Assembly: GCF_034432235.1 (NCBI RefSeq)
Contig: NZ_DAOUCJ010000003.1
Location: forward strand, 11,391 to 75,390
DNA: 64,000 bases
Reading direction: 5' to 3'
DNA from: Thermoflexus sp.
Lineage (GTDB): Bacteria > Chloroflexota > Anaerolineae > Thermoflexales > Thermoflexaceae
Notes under the pieces: generated by a model
Seen by the model: the letters and a program-made list of their open reading frames with translations, nothing else
Databases searched by the model: none
What the model was told of the DNA's origin: nothing
Made by a program: the position numbers and the translations under genes
Shown here: positions 41,969 through 50,311 of the stretch, piece by piece
Layout: each line of letters starts with the position of its first letter
Numbering within the stretch: position 1 is the first letter of the stretch

Positions 41969-43354
41969 TCATCCGTGGATTCGCTCCTTTCGCTTCCCCC
42001 GGGCGTCGATGCACGGCGCAGGGTAATCCCGTCCGATACGGCACCCCACCTGGCGTTGTAGATCTTCGGGCATCGTCCATGGGGCGTGGATGAACGCCTC
42101 GGGAACCCGATCCAGCTCCGGAAGATAGCGACGGATATATCCCCCATGGGGGTCGGCTTGACGGGCCTGGCGGATGATATCGAAGGAACGAAGGGCGGAA
42201 AGGGGATCCAGCCCGGCGCCAGCAGCCCACTGCCAGTTTCCCCCGTTGACAGCGGGATCGCCGTCGATCAGGTTCTCGAGGAACCAGCGTTCGCCCTCTC
42301 GCCAGTCGATGTCCATACACCGGGAAAGGAAAAAGGCGGTAAGCATCCGTGCCCGGTTGGGCATCCAGCCTTCCTGGGCCAGCTGGCGCATGGCGGCGTC
42401 GATCAGGGGATAGCCCGTTCGGCCGGCGCGCCAGGCTTCCAGAGCCCGGGGATCCTTTTCAGGAGGACGGGCCTCCCGCGGCGGCCGAAGGCTTCGTCGG
42501 CGCAGATCCGGAAAGGCGTAGAACCATGTGAGGAAGAAATCCCGCCAGATGAGCTCGTTGATCCACGCCCGGACGCTGCGGCGGCTTTCGGCGTTGGGGG
42601 CGCGGGCTTCGGCTTCCAGGGCTGCCCACAGTGCCTGTCGCGGCGAAAGCATCCCGAAGCGCAGGTAGGGGGAAAGGCGGGATCCTCCCTCCCCATCGAG
42701 CCGCCTCCGCAGCGCTCGATAATGAAAAATGGGCGCGTCGTCTCCTTGCACAAAGACCCTCAGGCGCTCCCAGGCGGCTTGTTCCCCCGCGGGAAATCCT
42801 TCCGGGGTCCGGACTGCTGGCAGGGGAAGGCTCGGAAGCTCCGTCGGCATGCGCCAGCGGCTGGGGATGGCCTTCTCGGACAGGACTGCAGGGATAGGAT
42901 GGCTTTCCCAGCGACGCCGGAAGGCCCCGAACACGCGGTATGGGCTGCCATCCTCCTTGACCAGGACATCCGGCGGGTGGATGGTGGGCCAGCCGATGCG
43001 GATCAGGGGAAGCCAGGAGGCGACCTCCGCGTCCCTCCGCCGGGCATAGGGGCTGACATCCCCCTCGGCGAACACCGCGGTGGCCCCCGTTTCCACCATC
43101 AACCCGCGGAGGATCTCCGCCGGAGGACCTTCGCGGACGACCAGATAGCCTCCACGGGCGCGCAGCTCTTCGTCCAGCGCTCGCAGCCCAGCCATCAGGA
43201 AGGCCCGGCGGCGGGGGGAGGCCCGGGCGAAGGCGGGATCCAGGATGAAGACCGGGATCACCTCCTCTGCCGCCTGCCAGGCCAGCGTCAGGGCAGGGTG
43301 ATCCCTCAATCGGAGATCCCGGCGGATCCACCAGATCACCCGGCGGGCCATCAT
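41969..43354 (-). CDS. phr: Deoxyribodipyrimidine photolyase (class I cryptochrome/photolyase family)
   Basis: Light-driven repair enzyme for cyclobutane pyrimidine dimers. The N-terminal alpha/beta antenna domain begins VIWWIRRDLRLRDHPAL. The C-terminal FAD domain contains RLSPYLRFGMLSPRQALW, WINELIWRDFF, GRTGYPLIDAAMRQL, WMPNRARMLTAFFL and DGDPAVNGGNWQWAAG. The 461-residue length is normal. The start overlaps the preceding DICT gene as ATGA. Location in a carotenoid operon with a B12-type light regulator suggests light-induced expression. A cryptochrome with signalling rather than repair function cannot be excluded by eye, but the retained repair-type motifs favour photolyase. Confidence 0.92.
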   Translation of the reverse strand: MMARRVIWWIRRDLRLRDHPALTLAWQAAEEVIPVFILDPAFARASPRRRAFLMAGLRALDEELRARGGYLVVREGPPAEILRGLMVETGATAVFAEGDVSPYARRRDAEVASWLPLIRIGWPTIHPPDVLVKEDGSPYRVFGAFRRRWESHPIPAVLSEKAIPSRWRMPTELPSLPLPAVRTPEGFPAGEQAAWERLRVFVQGDDAPIFHYRALRRRLDGEGGSRLSPYLRFGMLSPRQALWAALEAEARAPNAESRRSVRAWINELIWRDFFLTWFYAFPDLRRRSLRPPREARPPEKDPRALEAWRAGRTGYPLIDAAMRQLAQEGWMPNRARMLTAFFLSRCMDIDWREGERWFLENLIDGDPAVNGGNWQWAAGAGLDPLSALRSFDIIRQARQADPHGGYIRRYLPELDRVPEAFIHAPWTMPEDLQRQVGCRIGRDYPAPCIDARGKRKERIHG

Positions 43355-43935
43355 CCTCCCTCCACGGCGGTCGGTGCCGGCACCTGTTCCGGGAAGATTC
43401 GATGCAGGATCTCGATCGCCTCGAGGGCCACCGCTCGTTCAAAGGTATAAAAGCCTTCGTAGTAACGGCCCGGACGGATAAGGGATGGGACTTCCAGGGC
43501 CATCAGGCACATCCCAATTCCCGGGCCATGGGCGATCACGAACCAGTAAGCCTCCAGCGGTGTCCCTCCCGTATCGATGAGGATCGTGCGTTCGTGAAAG
43601 CGAAAGGCGTCTGGATCCGGCACGTCGTGGGCTCCGTAGATCCAGAGCCCTTTCAGAGATCCAGCCAGGTGGCGGTAACGACGCCTCTGGGGAAGCAGCC
43701 GGGAGAGGCGCTGGAAGGAGACGTGAAGCTCCGCCTCGCCCCGCTGGTCCGCTGCGAGCTCCTCCAGGATGTGGCTGATACGGGTCATCGCCTCCACGGA
43801 GAACGTATATCGAAACGAGAGATGGCCCAGGTCCTCCGGTCGGACCCGATACAGCAGATCCTCGCCCTGCGGGATGCGGGCGCTCATCGCTCGTCGGTAG
43901 AACGCTTCCAGCACATCGAAGGCCTGGATGTTCAT
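43351..43935 (-). CDS. Stand-alone DICT-type sensory domain protein
   Basis: A 194-residue protein with no signal peptide or membrane segment. Its pattern, ELHVSFQRLSRLLPQRRRY, then LKGLWIYGAHDVP, TPLEAYWFVIAHGPG and CLMALEVPS, resembles the DICT sensory domain, which is usually attached to diguanylate cyclases or histidine kinases and has been proposed to take part in light responses. Here it is the whole protein. Start and stop overlap the neighbours as ATGA on both sides, so its synthesis is coupled to the CrtI-family enzyme and photolyase. The family assignment rests on recalled residue pattern and is moderately sure. Its ligand and partner are unknown. Confidence 0.55.
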   Translation of the reverse strand: MNIQAFDVLEAFYRRAMSARIPQGEDLLYRVRPEDLGHLSFRYTFSVEAMTRISHILEELAADQRGEAELHVSFQRLSRLLPQRRRYRHLAGSLKGLWIYGAHDVPDPDAFRFHERTILIDTGGTPLEAYWFVIAHGPGIGMCLMALEVPSLIRPGRYYEGFYTFERAVALEAIEILHRIFPEQVPAPTAVEGG

Positions 43936-45467
43936 CGGATGCCCTCCATCGAAGGCCTGACGAATGGGGAGTGGATGATCCAGCGCCGGCGGGGCAGGGC
44001 GGCCAGGTCCTCCCGCATGTCCTCTGCCACCCGCCACGCCCCGAGGGCCACGGCCGGGATGGACTGGCCCGGGAAAACGCTGTCTCCGACCAGATACAGA
44101 CGGGGGCGGATGCGAGACCTGCAGCTGCGCCCCAGGCGGGTCTGAGGAAACCCGCCTACCCACCCCATCGGGCGTCCGGTGAACTGCTGGAAGGTGATGG
44201 GGGTGGCGGCCTCGGCCCATGCCAGATCCTCCGGCAGCCGGGGAAGGACACGGGCGGCGGCTTGCAGGACACGCGCCACCATCTCCGCCTTGCGCCGGGC
44301 GTAGGCTTCTCGATCCTGCTGAAACAGTGACCACCACCGCCGGAGATCCGTGTGGGTGCTCAGGGTAAGCGCGCGGAATCCCCGGGGGGCGCGTGAAGGA
44401 TCCGCAGCTGGGCTGATGGAGAGGAACACTGCCCCTCCTTCATCGAAAGGCTCTCCCTGCAGGATCTGGTGATGCAGCGGGAGATCCGACGGGACGGCCG
44501 CCTCCGCGACGGCGGCGTAGACCACGAAAGCCCCCCAGCCATCCGGCGGAGCGGCCGGCGCCCGTCGCCATGGAGGAGGTGCAACTTCCCTGAGCAGGCG
44601 AACAGCCCCAGCTGGCGGCATGTTCAGGATCACCCCCTCTGCCTCCCAGACGCCATAACCCCGGGTCTCGACCTGGAACCCGCCATCCGCTTGGGGGCGG
44701 ACGGCGATGACCTCGTGGCGGAAACGAATCTCCCCTCCGTATCGGACGATGGCGTCGGCCAGCCGGGCGGCGATCGCCCCGATGCCTCCTGGAAGCCAGC
44801 CCACCCCGGTATGGGGGAGATCCAGGGCCGCCGCCGCGTAGAGCGCGTTGGCGCGTTCCACCGTCGTTTGAGCGCTGATCCATAGCTGACCGTTGACCAG
44901 TTCCCGGAGCCGCCGATCGCCGGGTGGGAGGCGGCTCGCGGCCGGTCGGAAGGCATCTCGAATCCAGCCCGGTAGGTCCGCCGGATGGGCAGAGAGGCGG
45001 AGAGCCCGGAGCAAGCGCAAGAGATCTCGAGGGCGCTGAGGTGGCCATGGCAGTCGCTCTCGAATCAGAGCCCACAGGGCTTTGGCGGTCCGCTCCTGCC
45101 ACGCCCAGAACGGCTCTCCGGCCGACCCCAGGACCCGCAGGCGTTCTTCCCGCCAGCGCTCTCGATCCGTCCAGCGGGGGATGGTCTGCCCGTCCGATAG
45201 ATGCACCTGCATGGCGACAGGCTCCAGGTGGATCCCCCATTCCAGCTCCAGACGCTCTCCCAGGCGGTGAAGGGGCATATCGGGCCCAAACCCGGCGGCC
45301 AGGGTGGCTCCGGCGTCAAATCGAAAGCCGTGTCGATCAAATGTCGAGGCGCATCCGCCGGGGTAGGCCTGGGTCTCCATGACCACCACCGGAATCCCAT
45401 AGCGGGCAAGGATCGCAGCGGCCGTCAGCCCGCCGATGCCAGCGCCGACCACGATCACCGGCCGCAT
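43932..45467 (-). CDS. CrtI/CrtO/CrtISO-family carotenoid oxidoreductase
   Basis: FAD-dependent amine-oxidase-like enzyme of 511 residues, the second of its family in this operon. The N-terminus has the dinucleotide motif VVGAGIGGLTAAAIL and GGCASTFDRHGFRFDAGATL. The C-terminal FAD contact reads RLYLVGDSVFPGQSIPAV. The chain is similar to CrtISO/CrtO-type proteins, so isomerisation, further desaturation or ketolation of the carotenoid are all possible. The start lies 13 bases inside the end of the SRPBCC gene, and the stop overlaps the DICT gene as ATGA. It has clearly diverged from the crtI gene at the head of the operon, so it is not a recent duplicate. Confidence 0.8.
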   Translation of the reverse strand: MRPVIVVGAGIGGLTAAAILARYGIPVVVMETQAYPGGCASTFDRHGFRFDAGATLAAGFGPDMPLHRLGERLELEWGIHLEPVAMQVHLSDGQTIPRWTDRERWREERLRVLGSAGEPFWAWQERTAKALWALIRERLPWPPQRPRDLLRLLRALRLSAHPADLPGWIRDAFRPAASRLPPGDRRLRELVNGQLWISAQTTVERANALYAAAALDLPHTGVGWLPGGIGAIAARLADAIVRYGGEIRFRHEVIAVRPQADGGFQVETRGYGVWEAEGVILNMPPAGAVRLLREVAPPPWRRAPAAPPDGWGAFVVYAAVAEAAVPSDLPLHHQILQGEPFDEGGAVFLSISPAADPSRAPRGFRALTLSTHTDLRRWWSLFQQDREAYARRKAEMVARVLQAAARVLPRLPEDLAWAEAATPITFQQFTGRPMGWVGGFPQTRLGRSCRSRIRPRLYLVGDSVFPGQSIPAVALGAWRVAEDMREDLAALPRRRWIIHSPFVRPSMEGIR

Positions 45468-45910
45468 GGGGCATTTCCTTCCAGCGCGCGTCGGGTTTGC
45501 CAAGCCCGGTAGGCAAAGAGCAGCGGCAGCCCCAGCCAGATCGCCCACGCCACAACCCGGCGCAGGGGGGAGGCGGGCAGATCGGCTTCAATCGCATCGA
45601 CGATGCGGGTTCGATCAGGCCCAATCGCCTCAAAGCGATGGCGATGACGCCATCGGGCGAATGGGCCCTCCTCCTGTTCATCCACAAACCCCTCTGGCGA
45701 GACCTCTTCATGGCGCGCTGTCCAGCGGATCCGCAGCGGCCCCAGCCCGAAGGAGAACCGGACGCGAGAGCCGGGCGCCAGCGGCTCCCGCAGTTCCCAC
45801 CGCAGACCGAGGAGAGGAGGGGTGAGCCGCTCCAGGGCCATAGGGTCCTGATGGAAACGGATCACCGCCTCCTGGGGGGCCTGAACATCGAACGAATGGT
45901 GAAACTTCAT
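45455..45910 (-). CDS. SRPBCC (START-like) ligand-binding protein
   Basis: A 151-residue member of the SRPBCC/polyketide cyclase-like helix-grip fold, which encloses hydrophobic ligands. It begins MKFHHSFDVQAPQEAVIRF, continues with TPPLLGLRWELREPLAPGSRV and GFVDEQEEGPFARWRHRHRF, and ends with a hydrophobic segment (WAIWLGLPLLFAYRAW) that may dock at the membrane. Such proteins often sit beside photolyase or carotenoid genes. The ATG overlaps the carH stop as ATGA. A GTG six bases earlier with closer GGAGG is an alternative. Its ligand could be a carotenoid or flavin-type molecule, but this is conjecture. Confidence 0.75.
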   Translation of the reverse strand: MKFHHSFDVQAPQEAVIRFHQDPMALERLTPPLLGLRWELREPLAPGSRVRFSFGLGPLRIRWTARHEEVSPEGFVDEQEEGPFARWRHRHRFEAIGPDRTRIVDAIEADLPASPLRRVVAWAIWLGLPLLFAYRAWQTRRALEGNAPCGR

Positions 45911-47229
45911 GAGCACCTATCCTCCGCTGTCGAAGGGATGGAGGCTTTTAGCCAGCGGACCAGATCCATCCCTACCGGGTCCCCGGCCAGATGCCGGCGC
46001 AGGCCGAGGGCGTAGGCCTTGAGATAGCGGGAGAGCTCGGCCACGCAGCGATGGTGATGACGGACCAGGCCGATGATCCACTCGATTTCCATTCGCACCG
46101 CCTCGGGGTCCCCCAGGCGCAGGGCGGCTTCGATCACCTTCCCCAGCTCCAGAAGCCCGATTTCCAGCTCTGCCTCCTGCACCTCGGCGCGGAGTTGCAT
46201 CCGTAGAGAAGCCTCCAGGGCGGGACGGACGGCGCGATATCGAGCCAGGGCTTCCCGGTAGACTTCAGGCAAGGGGGTGAACTCCGGCGATCGATCTCCG
46301 CGGAGGATTGCCTCCACGCGGTCCGGGAGCTCTTCCCCCAACTCCCCGATATAGACGCCGGGGATGTAGGCTCCCAGAGAGGGCCGCTGCTGAAAAACCC
46401 GCCCGCCATAGGCCACCGGAACGTCCATCTCCCGCAGGAGATCCGCCATGTCGGCCAGGCTGGCCGCGGTTGTGAGCATCTGGGCCGTCAGGATCACCAG
46501 CCGGGGGCGGATGGCCTTGATGGCTTCTTGCATGCGGAGCAGCGGCACATCGGCCCCCAGGTCCACCACGGGCCATCCTCGCCGGCGCAGGAGAAAGGAA
46601 ACCCAGAGCCCGGGGAGGATGTGCCTCTCCCCGGGAGGACAGGCGATCAAGAGGCGCTCCGATCGGAGCGGCGGTGGAGCGGCGGCGATCAGGGCATGGA
46701 GCCGGCGGGTGGCCAGGGCCGATGCGAAGTGCTCCTGCTGGACGGTGGCCAGGCCCTGATACCATCGGTCTCCGATTTCCTCCAAAGCGGGTTGCAGCAG
46801 GCGCAGGACGACCACTTCCGGGGGATACAGGGCGAAGGCCTGGACAAGCACGCTTTCAGCCTCCTCCTCGGCGAAGCGCATGCAGGCGTCGATCCAGGCC
46901 TTCCGCAGGCTCTGCAAGGAAGGCGCCCCCTCTGGAGAAGCCAGCGTCTCCCCGGTCTCCCGCAGCGGATCTCGCCCCTGGGCCTCCAGAGTCCGCCAGA
47001 GGGCGACCGCCCGTCCGATCGACATTCCCTCCGCCTGTCGAGCCATCAGCCAGCGGATGATCTCGATATCCCGGCGGGAATACAGCCGGTGTCCGCCCGG
47101 CGTGCGGGCCGGACGGGGAAGCCCATACCGGCGCTCCCAGGCTCGCAGGGTGTGCGGCAGGATCCCGGTTTCTCGGACCACTGCTTTCAGGTTGTAGGTG
47201 GGGGCTTCGAGATCGGTCTTCTCCCTCAT
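45907..47229 (-). CDS. carH: MerR-type B12-dependent photoreceptor regulator (CarH/LitR-like) with C-terminal extension
   Basis: Light-sensing repressor of carotenoid genes: an N-terminal MerR winged helix (about residues 11-75, YNLKAVVRETGILPHTLRAW and TPGGHRLYSRRDIE) and a cobalamin-binding module. The four-helix cap has W156 followed nine residues later by E166-H167, the Wx9EH signature of CarH photoreceptors whose histidine binds cobalt. The Rossmann part has PPGERHILPG with His203 where DxHxxG normally lies (Asp replaced by Glu). At 440 residues it is much longer than Thermus CarH; residues ~313-440 form an extra, mostly helical region of unknown role. The start ATG has GGGGAGAGGG upstream. 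A GTG overlapping the crtI stop is possible. It should sense adenosylcobalamin and release DNA in light. Confidence 0.88.
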   Translation of the reverse strand: MREKTDLEAPTYNLKAVVRETGILPHTLRAWERRYGLPRPARTPGGHRLYSRRDIEIIRWLMARQAEGMSIGRAVALWRTLEAQGRDPLRETGETLASPEGAPSLQSLRKAWIDACMRFAEEEAESVLVQAFALYPPEVVVLRLLQPALEEIGDRWYQGLATVQQEHFASALATRRLHALIAAAPPPLRSERLLIACPPGERHILPGLWVSFLLRRRGWPVVDLGADVPLLRMQEAIKAIRPRLVILTAQMLTTAASLADMADLLREMDVPVAYGGRVFQQRPSLGAYIPGVYIGELGEELPDRVEAILRGDRSPEFTPLPEVYREALARYRAVRPALEASLRMQLRAEVQEAELEIGLLELGKVIEAALRLGDPEAVRMEIEWIIGLVRHHHRCVAELSRYLKAYALGLRRHLAGDPVGMDLVRWLKASIPSTAEDRCS

Positions 47230-47282
47230 CCCTCTCCCCTGGGTTTTTCCACCGGAGGTGGGGATCCCGGATAGGCCGCCTC

Positions 47283-48833
47283 TCACGCCGGGAGGTCAGA
47301 ACCCCGGGTCCAGGCCGGCCGCCATAGGAGGATCCGCCGGGGAGGGGTGGTCGCTGGGAACTCCTGCCGGATCCGCTCGGCGACCAGCTTGGCGGAGAGC
47401 AGGACCATGGGAAGGCCGGTGCCTGGATGGGTGCTCGCTCCCACAAAGTATACGTTGGGGTAGCGGGGATGACGGTTGGACGGACGGAGATATCCGACCT
47501 GGGAGAACTGATGGCCCAGGCCGAAAGCAGCCCCTCGCTCCAGATTGTATAACTGTCCCCACTCCCGGGGAGTGCGGATGATCTCCACGCGAATCCAGCG
47601 CAGGAAATCCCTCAGGCCCAGGGTTTGGGCTAAGCGGGCGGCGATGGCCTCGCGGGCGCGTGTGATCCACTCGATCCTGTCCTCCATGGGATCCTCCTGC
47701 AGATGGCCCACGGGCACCAGGGCCATGACCGCGTCGCATCCCGCCGGGGCGGCCGCTGGATCCAGCCGGGAGGGAACGTGCAGGTAAAAGCTGGGGGGAT
47801 CGGGAAGCTCATGGTCCCGGAAGATCCGTTCGAAGCTGGCGCGGTAGTCCCCTGTTAGGAAAACGTGGTGAGGATAGAGGGAAGGGATCTGACGATCCAA
47901 CCCCCAATAGAAGGTGAGCACCCCGCAGCTGTAGCGCATCCGCTGGAGGCGTTGCACCTCGGGTCCGGGCGGCAGCAGCTGTCGATACGCGTAGGGGAGA
48001 TCCGCGTTGATGACGACCAGATCCGCAGGGATCCGATGGCCGTCCTCCAGAACGACCCCGGTCGCTCGGTGGCCATCGATCTCGATCCGCTTCACGGGGG
48101 CCTGATAGATGAAGCGAACCCCCCGATCTTCCGCCAGGGCGGCCAGCGCTTCCACGATCCGATACATGCCGCCCCGCGGGAACCAGATTCCTTCTGTCAG
48201 CTCGGAGGCAGCCAGCAGCGCGTAGGTGGCCGGCGCTTCATAGGGGCTGAGGCCCAGATACATATCCTGAAAGGTCATCGCTGCCCGCAGGCGGGCGTCC
48301 CGGACATAGCGGCGAGTGTCCGCATAGTGCCGGCGCAGGGCGCGCATCTGAAACAGAAGCGGGATCTGCTGCGGCCCGAAATATTCAAAAGGAGAGCGGA
48401 AATTCCGACCGACGAACCGTTCCAGCGCCAGGCGGTAGAAGCGATGCCCATCCTGGAGGTATCGCAGGAAGCCTTCAAAAGCCCCTGGCTCCAGCGCTTC
48501 GATCTGCTCACGGATCTGGACCAGGTCGGAGGTCATCACCAGCTGGGATCCGTCCCAGAAAGAAATTGCGTATGTAGGATCCACACGGATCAGCTCCAGG
48601 TGATCCTCGATGCGCCCGCCCAGATCGGCAAACGTCTGGGCGAACACGTGGGGCATCAGCATCAAGGTGGGCCCCGTGTCCCAGCGATAGCCGCCTTGAA
48701 TCAGGCGGCCACAGCGCCCCCCGGGTTCCGCGTTTTTCTCGAGGACGGTCACCTGCCATCCTTGCTGGGCCAGTCGGGCAGCAGCCGCCAGGCCGCCCAG
48801 CCCCGCTCCAACGATCACCGCATGCGAAGCCAT
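47283..48833 (-). CDS. crtI: Phytoene desaturase
   Basis: FAD-dependent desaturase that converts phytoene stepwise to lycopene (or neurosporene). It has 516 residues with the dinucleotide motif AVIVGAGLGGLAAAARLA, GGRCGRLIQGGYRWDTGP, a middle WFPRGGMYRIVEALAALAE and the C-terminal YFVGASTHPGTGLPMVLLS typical of CrtI. GGAGGAG precedes the ATG. It is the first gene of the minus-strand operon, transcribed from the divergent promoter pair with a leader of about 107 bases. The partner crtB is on the opposite strand. Number of desaturation steps cannot be deduced. Confidence 0.92.
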   Translation of the reverse strand: MASHAVIVGAGLGGLAAAARLAQQGWQVTVLEKNAEPGGRCGRLIQGGYRWDTGPTLMLMPHVFAQTFADLGGRIEDHLELIRVDPTYAISFWDGSQLVMTSDLVQIREQIEALEPGAFEGFLRYLQDGHRFYRLALERFVGRNFRSPFEYFGPQQIPLLFQMRALRRHYADTRRYVRDARLRAAMTFQDMYLGLSPYEAPATYALLAASELTEGIWFPRGGMYRIVEALAALAEDRGVRFIYQAPVKRIEIDGHRATGVVLEDGHRIPADLVVINADLPYAYRQLLPPGPEVQRLQRMRYSCGVLTFYWGLDRQIPSLYPHHVFLTGDYRASFERIFRDHELPDPPSFYLHVPSRLDPAAAPAGCDAVMALVPVGHLQEDPMEDRIEWITRAREAIAARLAQTLGLRDFLRWIRVEIIRTPREWGQLYNLERGAAFGLGHQFSQVGYLRPSNRHPRYPNVYFVGASTHPGTGLPMVLLSAKLVAERIRQEFPATTPPRRILLWRPAWTRGSDLPA

Positions 48834-48947
48834 TCGCTCCTCCGTGGAAGGAATGGAGCCTCAGGAACCCTCGGCGAACGGGCGCGAGGGCGGACGATCC
48901 ATCGGATCCGCCCCCGCTGCCCCTTCACCCGCTCCTGCACCCCTTTC

Positions 48948-48976
48948 ACCTTACCAGAGTTTCCATATTTTGTCAA
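48948..48976 (-). promoter_or_regulatory. Promoter of the crtI-carH-phr operon
   Basis: On the minus strand, TTGACA (48976-48971) and TAAGGT (48953-48948) are separated by 17 bases. The -35 lies inside the left half of the 38-bp palindrome. Confidence 0.7.
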
Positions 48977-48999
48977 GAATATTCTTGACAAAATATGGA
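48962..48999. promoter_or_regulatory. Perfect 38-bp palindromic operator shared by crtI and crtB promoters
   Basis: TCCATATTTTGTCAAGAAT is followed directly by its exact reverse complement. Each half contains one TTGACA, which is the -35 box of one of the two divergent promoters. A dimeric or tetrameric repressor bound here would block both. CarH encoded in the operon is the obvious candidate, since CarH operators known elsewhere also overlap the -35 of crtB-type promoters. It is also strikingly AT-rich against the GC-rich surroundings. Confidence 0.8.
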
Positions 49000-49013
49000 C
49001 AACTCGATAAAAT
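48985..49013 (+). promoter_or_regulatory. Promoter of crtB
   Basis: TTGACA (48985-48990) and TAAAAT (49008-49013) have the ideal 17-base spacing. Transcription would start near 49020, about 20 bases before the ATG. The -35 lies in the right half of the palindrome. Confidence 0.8.
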
Positions 49014-49039
49014 AGAGGCATCCAGAGGGAGGAGGGGGG

Positions 49040-49981
49040 ATGGCGGTGCGGGAGTGGAGCTGGGAGGAGGGGCTGGTTCGGCGGGCGTGGGAGGGATGGA
49101 ACAGTCCAGCCAGCGAAGGGAGGGCTGTGCCCGATGGGGTGCTGGATCGAGCCTATCGGGTTTGCGAGGCCGTCCTGCGGGCGCACAGCCGCTCGTTCTA
49201 TCTGTCCTCTGCCCTTTTGCCGGCGGAGACCCGACGGGCGATTCGGGTGCTGTATGCCTTCTGCCGGGTAACCGACGATCTGGTCGATCAGGGAGATGGG
49301 GATCGGGAAGGGCGTCTATCGCGCTGGCGGGAGCTGGTCCTGGCTTCCGATCCGCCCGCGGAGGAGCCGGTGGCCCTGGCCTGGGCGCATGTGCGGGCGC
49401 GCTATCGTATCCCGCAGGGCCTGGTGGAGCAATTTCTGGATGGCGTTTCCCGGGATCTACGCCCGGTTCGTTTGGAGACCTTTCAGGAGCTGGCGGATTA
49501 CTGTTATGGAGTGGCTTCCACGGTGGGCCTGATGAGCATGCGGATTATCGGTGGCTCGTCTCCGGAGGCGATTCCCTTTGCGGTACGCCTGGGGGTTGCT
49601 CTGCAGCTCACCAACATCCTGCGGGACGTGGGGGAAGATCTGGAGATGGGGAGGGTGTATCTTCCGTTACAGGAGCTGCGCGCCTTTGGTCTGAGCGAGG
49701 AGGATCTCCGAGCCCGTCGGGTGGATGAGCGTTGGAGGTCCTTCATGCGGTTTCAGATCGCCCGGGCTCGTCAGCTATATGCGGAGGCCTGGCCGGGCAT
49801 TGCCCTTCTTCCATCCAGGGCCCGATTGGCCATTGCCGCGGCGGCCGATCTCTACCGGGGCATCCTGGAGGTTATCGAGCGAAACGATTTCGATGTGTTC
49901 CGCCGGCGGGCGGCGCTGCGCGGATGGGAGCGGATATGGCGTCTGATTCGGCTGCGCTGGGCGCTACGCCGCGCGACATGA
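49040..49981 (+). CDS. crtB: Phytoene synthase
   Basis: Condenses two geranylgeranyl diphosphates into phytoene, the first committed step of carotenoid synthesis. Both aspartate-rich motifs are visible: DDLVD (79-83) and NILRDVGEDLEMGRVYLP (from 192). The RSFYLSSALLP segment near residue 51 is also typical. It is 313 residues. GGAGGAGGGGGG precedes the ATG. It is a one-gene unit facing the crtI operon, sharing the palindromic control region. Squalene synthase-like paralogues share the motifs, but context makes CrtB the clear choice. Confidence 0.93.
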   Translation: MAVREWSWEEGLVRRAWEGWNSPASEGRAVPDGVLDRAYRVCEAVLRAHSRSFYLSSALLPAETRRAIRVLYAFCRVTDDLVDQGDGDREGRLSRWRELVLASDPPAEEPVALAWAHVRARYRIPQGLVEQFLDGVSRDLRPVRLETFQELADYCYGVASTVGLMSMRIIGGSSPEAIPFAVRLGVALQLTNILRDVGEDLEMGRVYLPLQELRAFGLSEEDLRARRVDERWRSFMRFQIARARQLYAEAWPGIALLPSRARLAIAAAADLYRGILEVIERNDFDVFRRRAALRGWERIWRLIRLRWALRRAT

Positions 49982-50209
49982 CATAGAAAGCTCGACGAAG
50001 AACCCCGGCTCTCCCTGGGGGCACCTCGAGGCATCCCCTTCTGTAAAAAGCTCCCCGAACGAAGGATAGGCATGGCCGTTTTCCCCCACGGGCTACTGGC
50101 CGCCCCAGGAGGCAAAACGAGGGCGTTGCAGCTCCGTATCTCGAAACCCATGGCTGGGAAGGGGAAAGCCTTCCAGGAAAGGGAGGGCGGCGCTACAATA
50201 GAGGGCAAG

Positions 50210-50293
50210 TGCCGGGGGCGGGAGTCGAACCCGCACGGCCTTGCGGCCACCTGATTTTGAGTCAGGCGCGTCTTCCTGTTCCGCCACCCCGGC
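50210..50293 (-). tRNA. tRNA-Leu (anticodon CAA)
   Basis: On the minus strand a type-II tRNA folds with acceptor GCCGGGG/CCCCGGC, discriminator A, anticodon stem CCTGA/TCAGG enclosing loop CTCAAAA, a long variable arm (GGCCGCAAGGCC) and T-arm GCGGG-TTCGACT-CCCGC. The anticodon CAA decodes UUG. The 3' CCA is not encoded. Confidence 0.93.
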
Positions 50294-50311
50294 GCGTTCT
50301 CCGCATGCTTC

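Noticed and set aside
50194..50199. TACAAT as a plus-strand promoter
   Set aside because: It would transcribe antisense to tRNA-Leu and has no -35 element. No gene follows closely in that direction.
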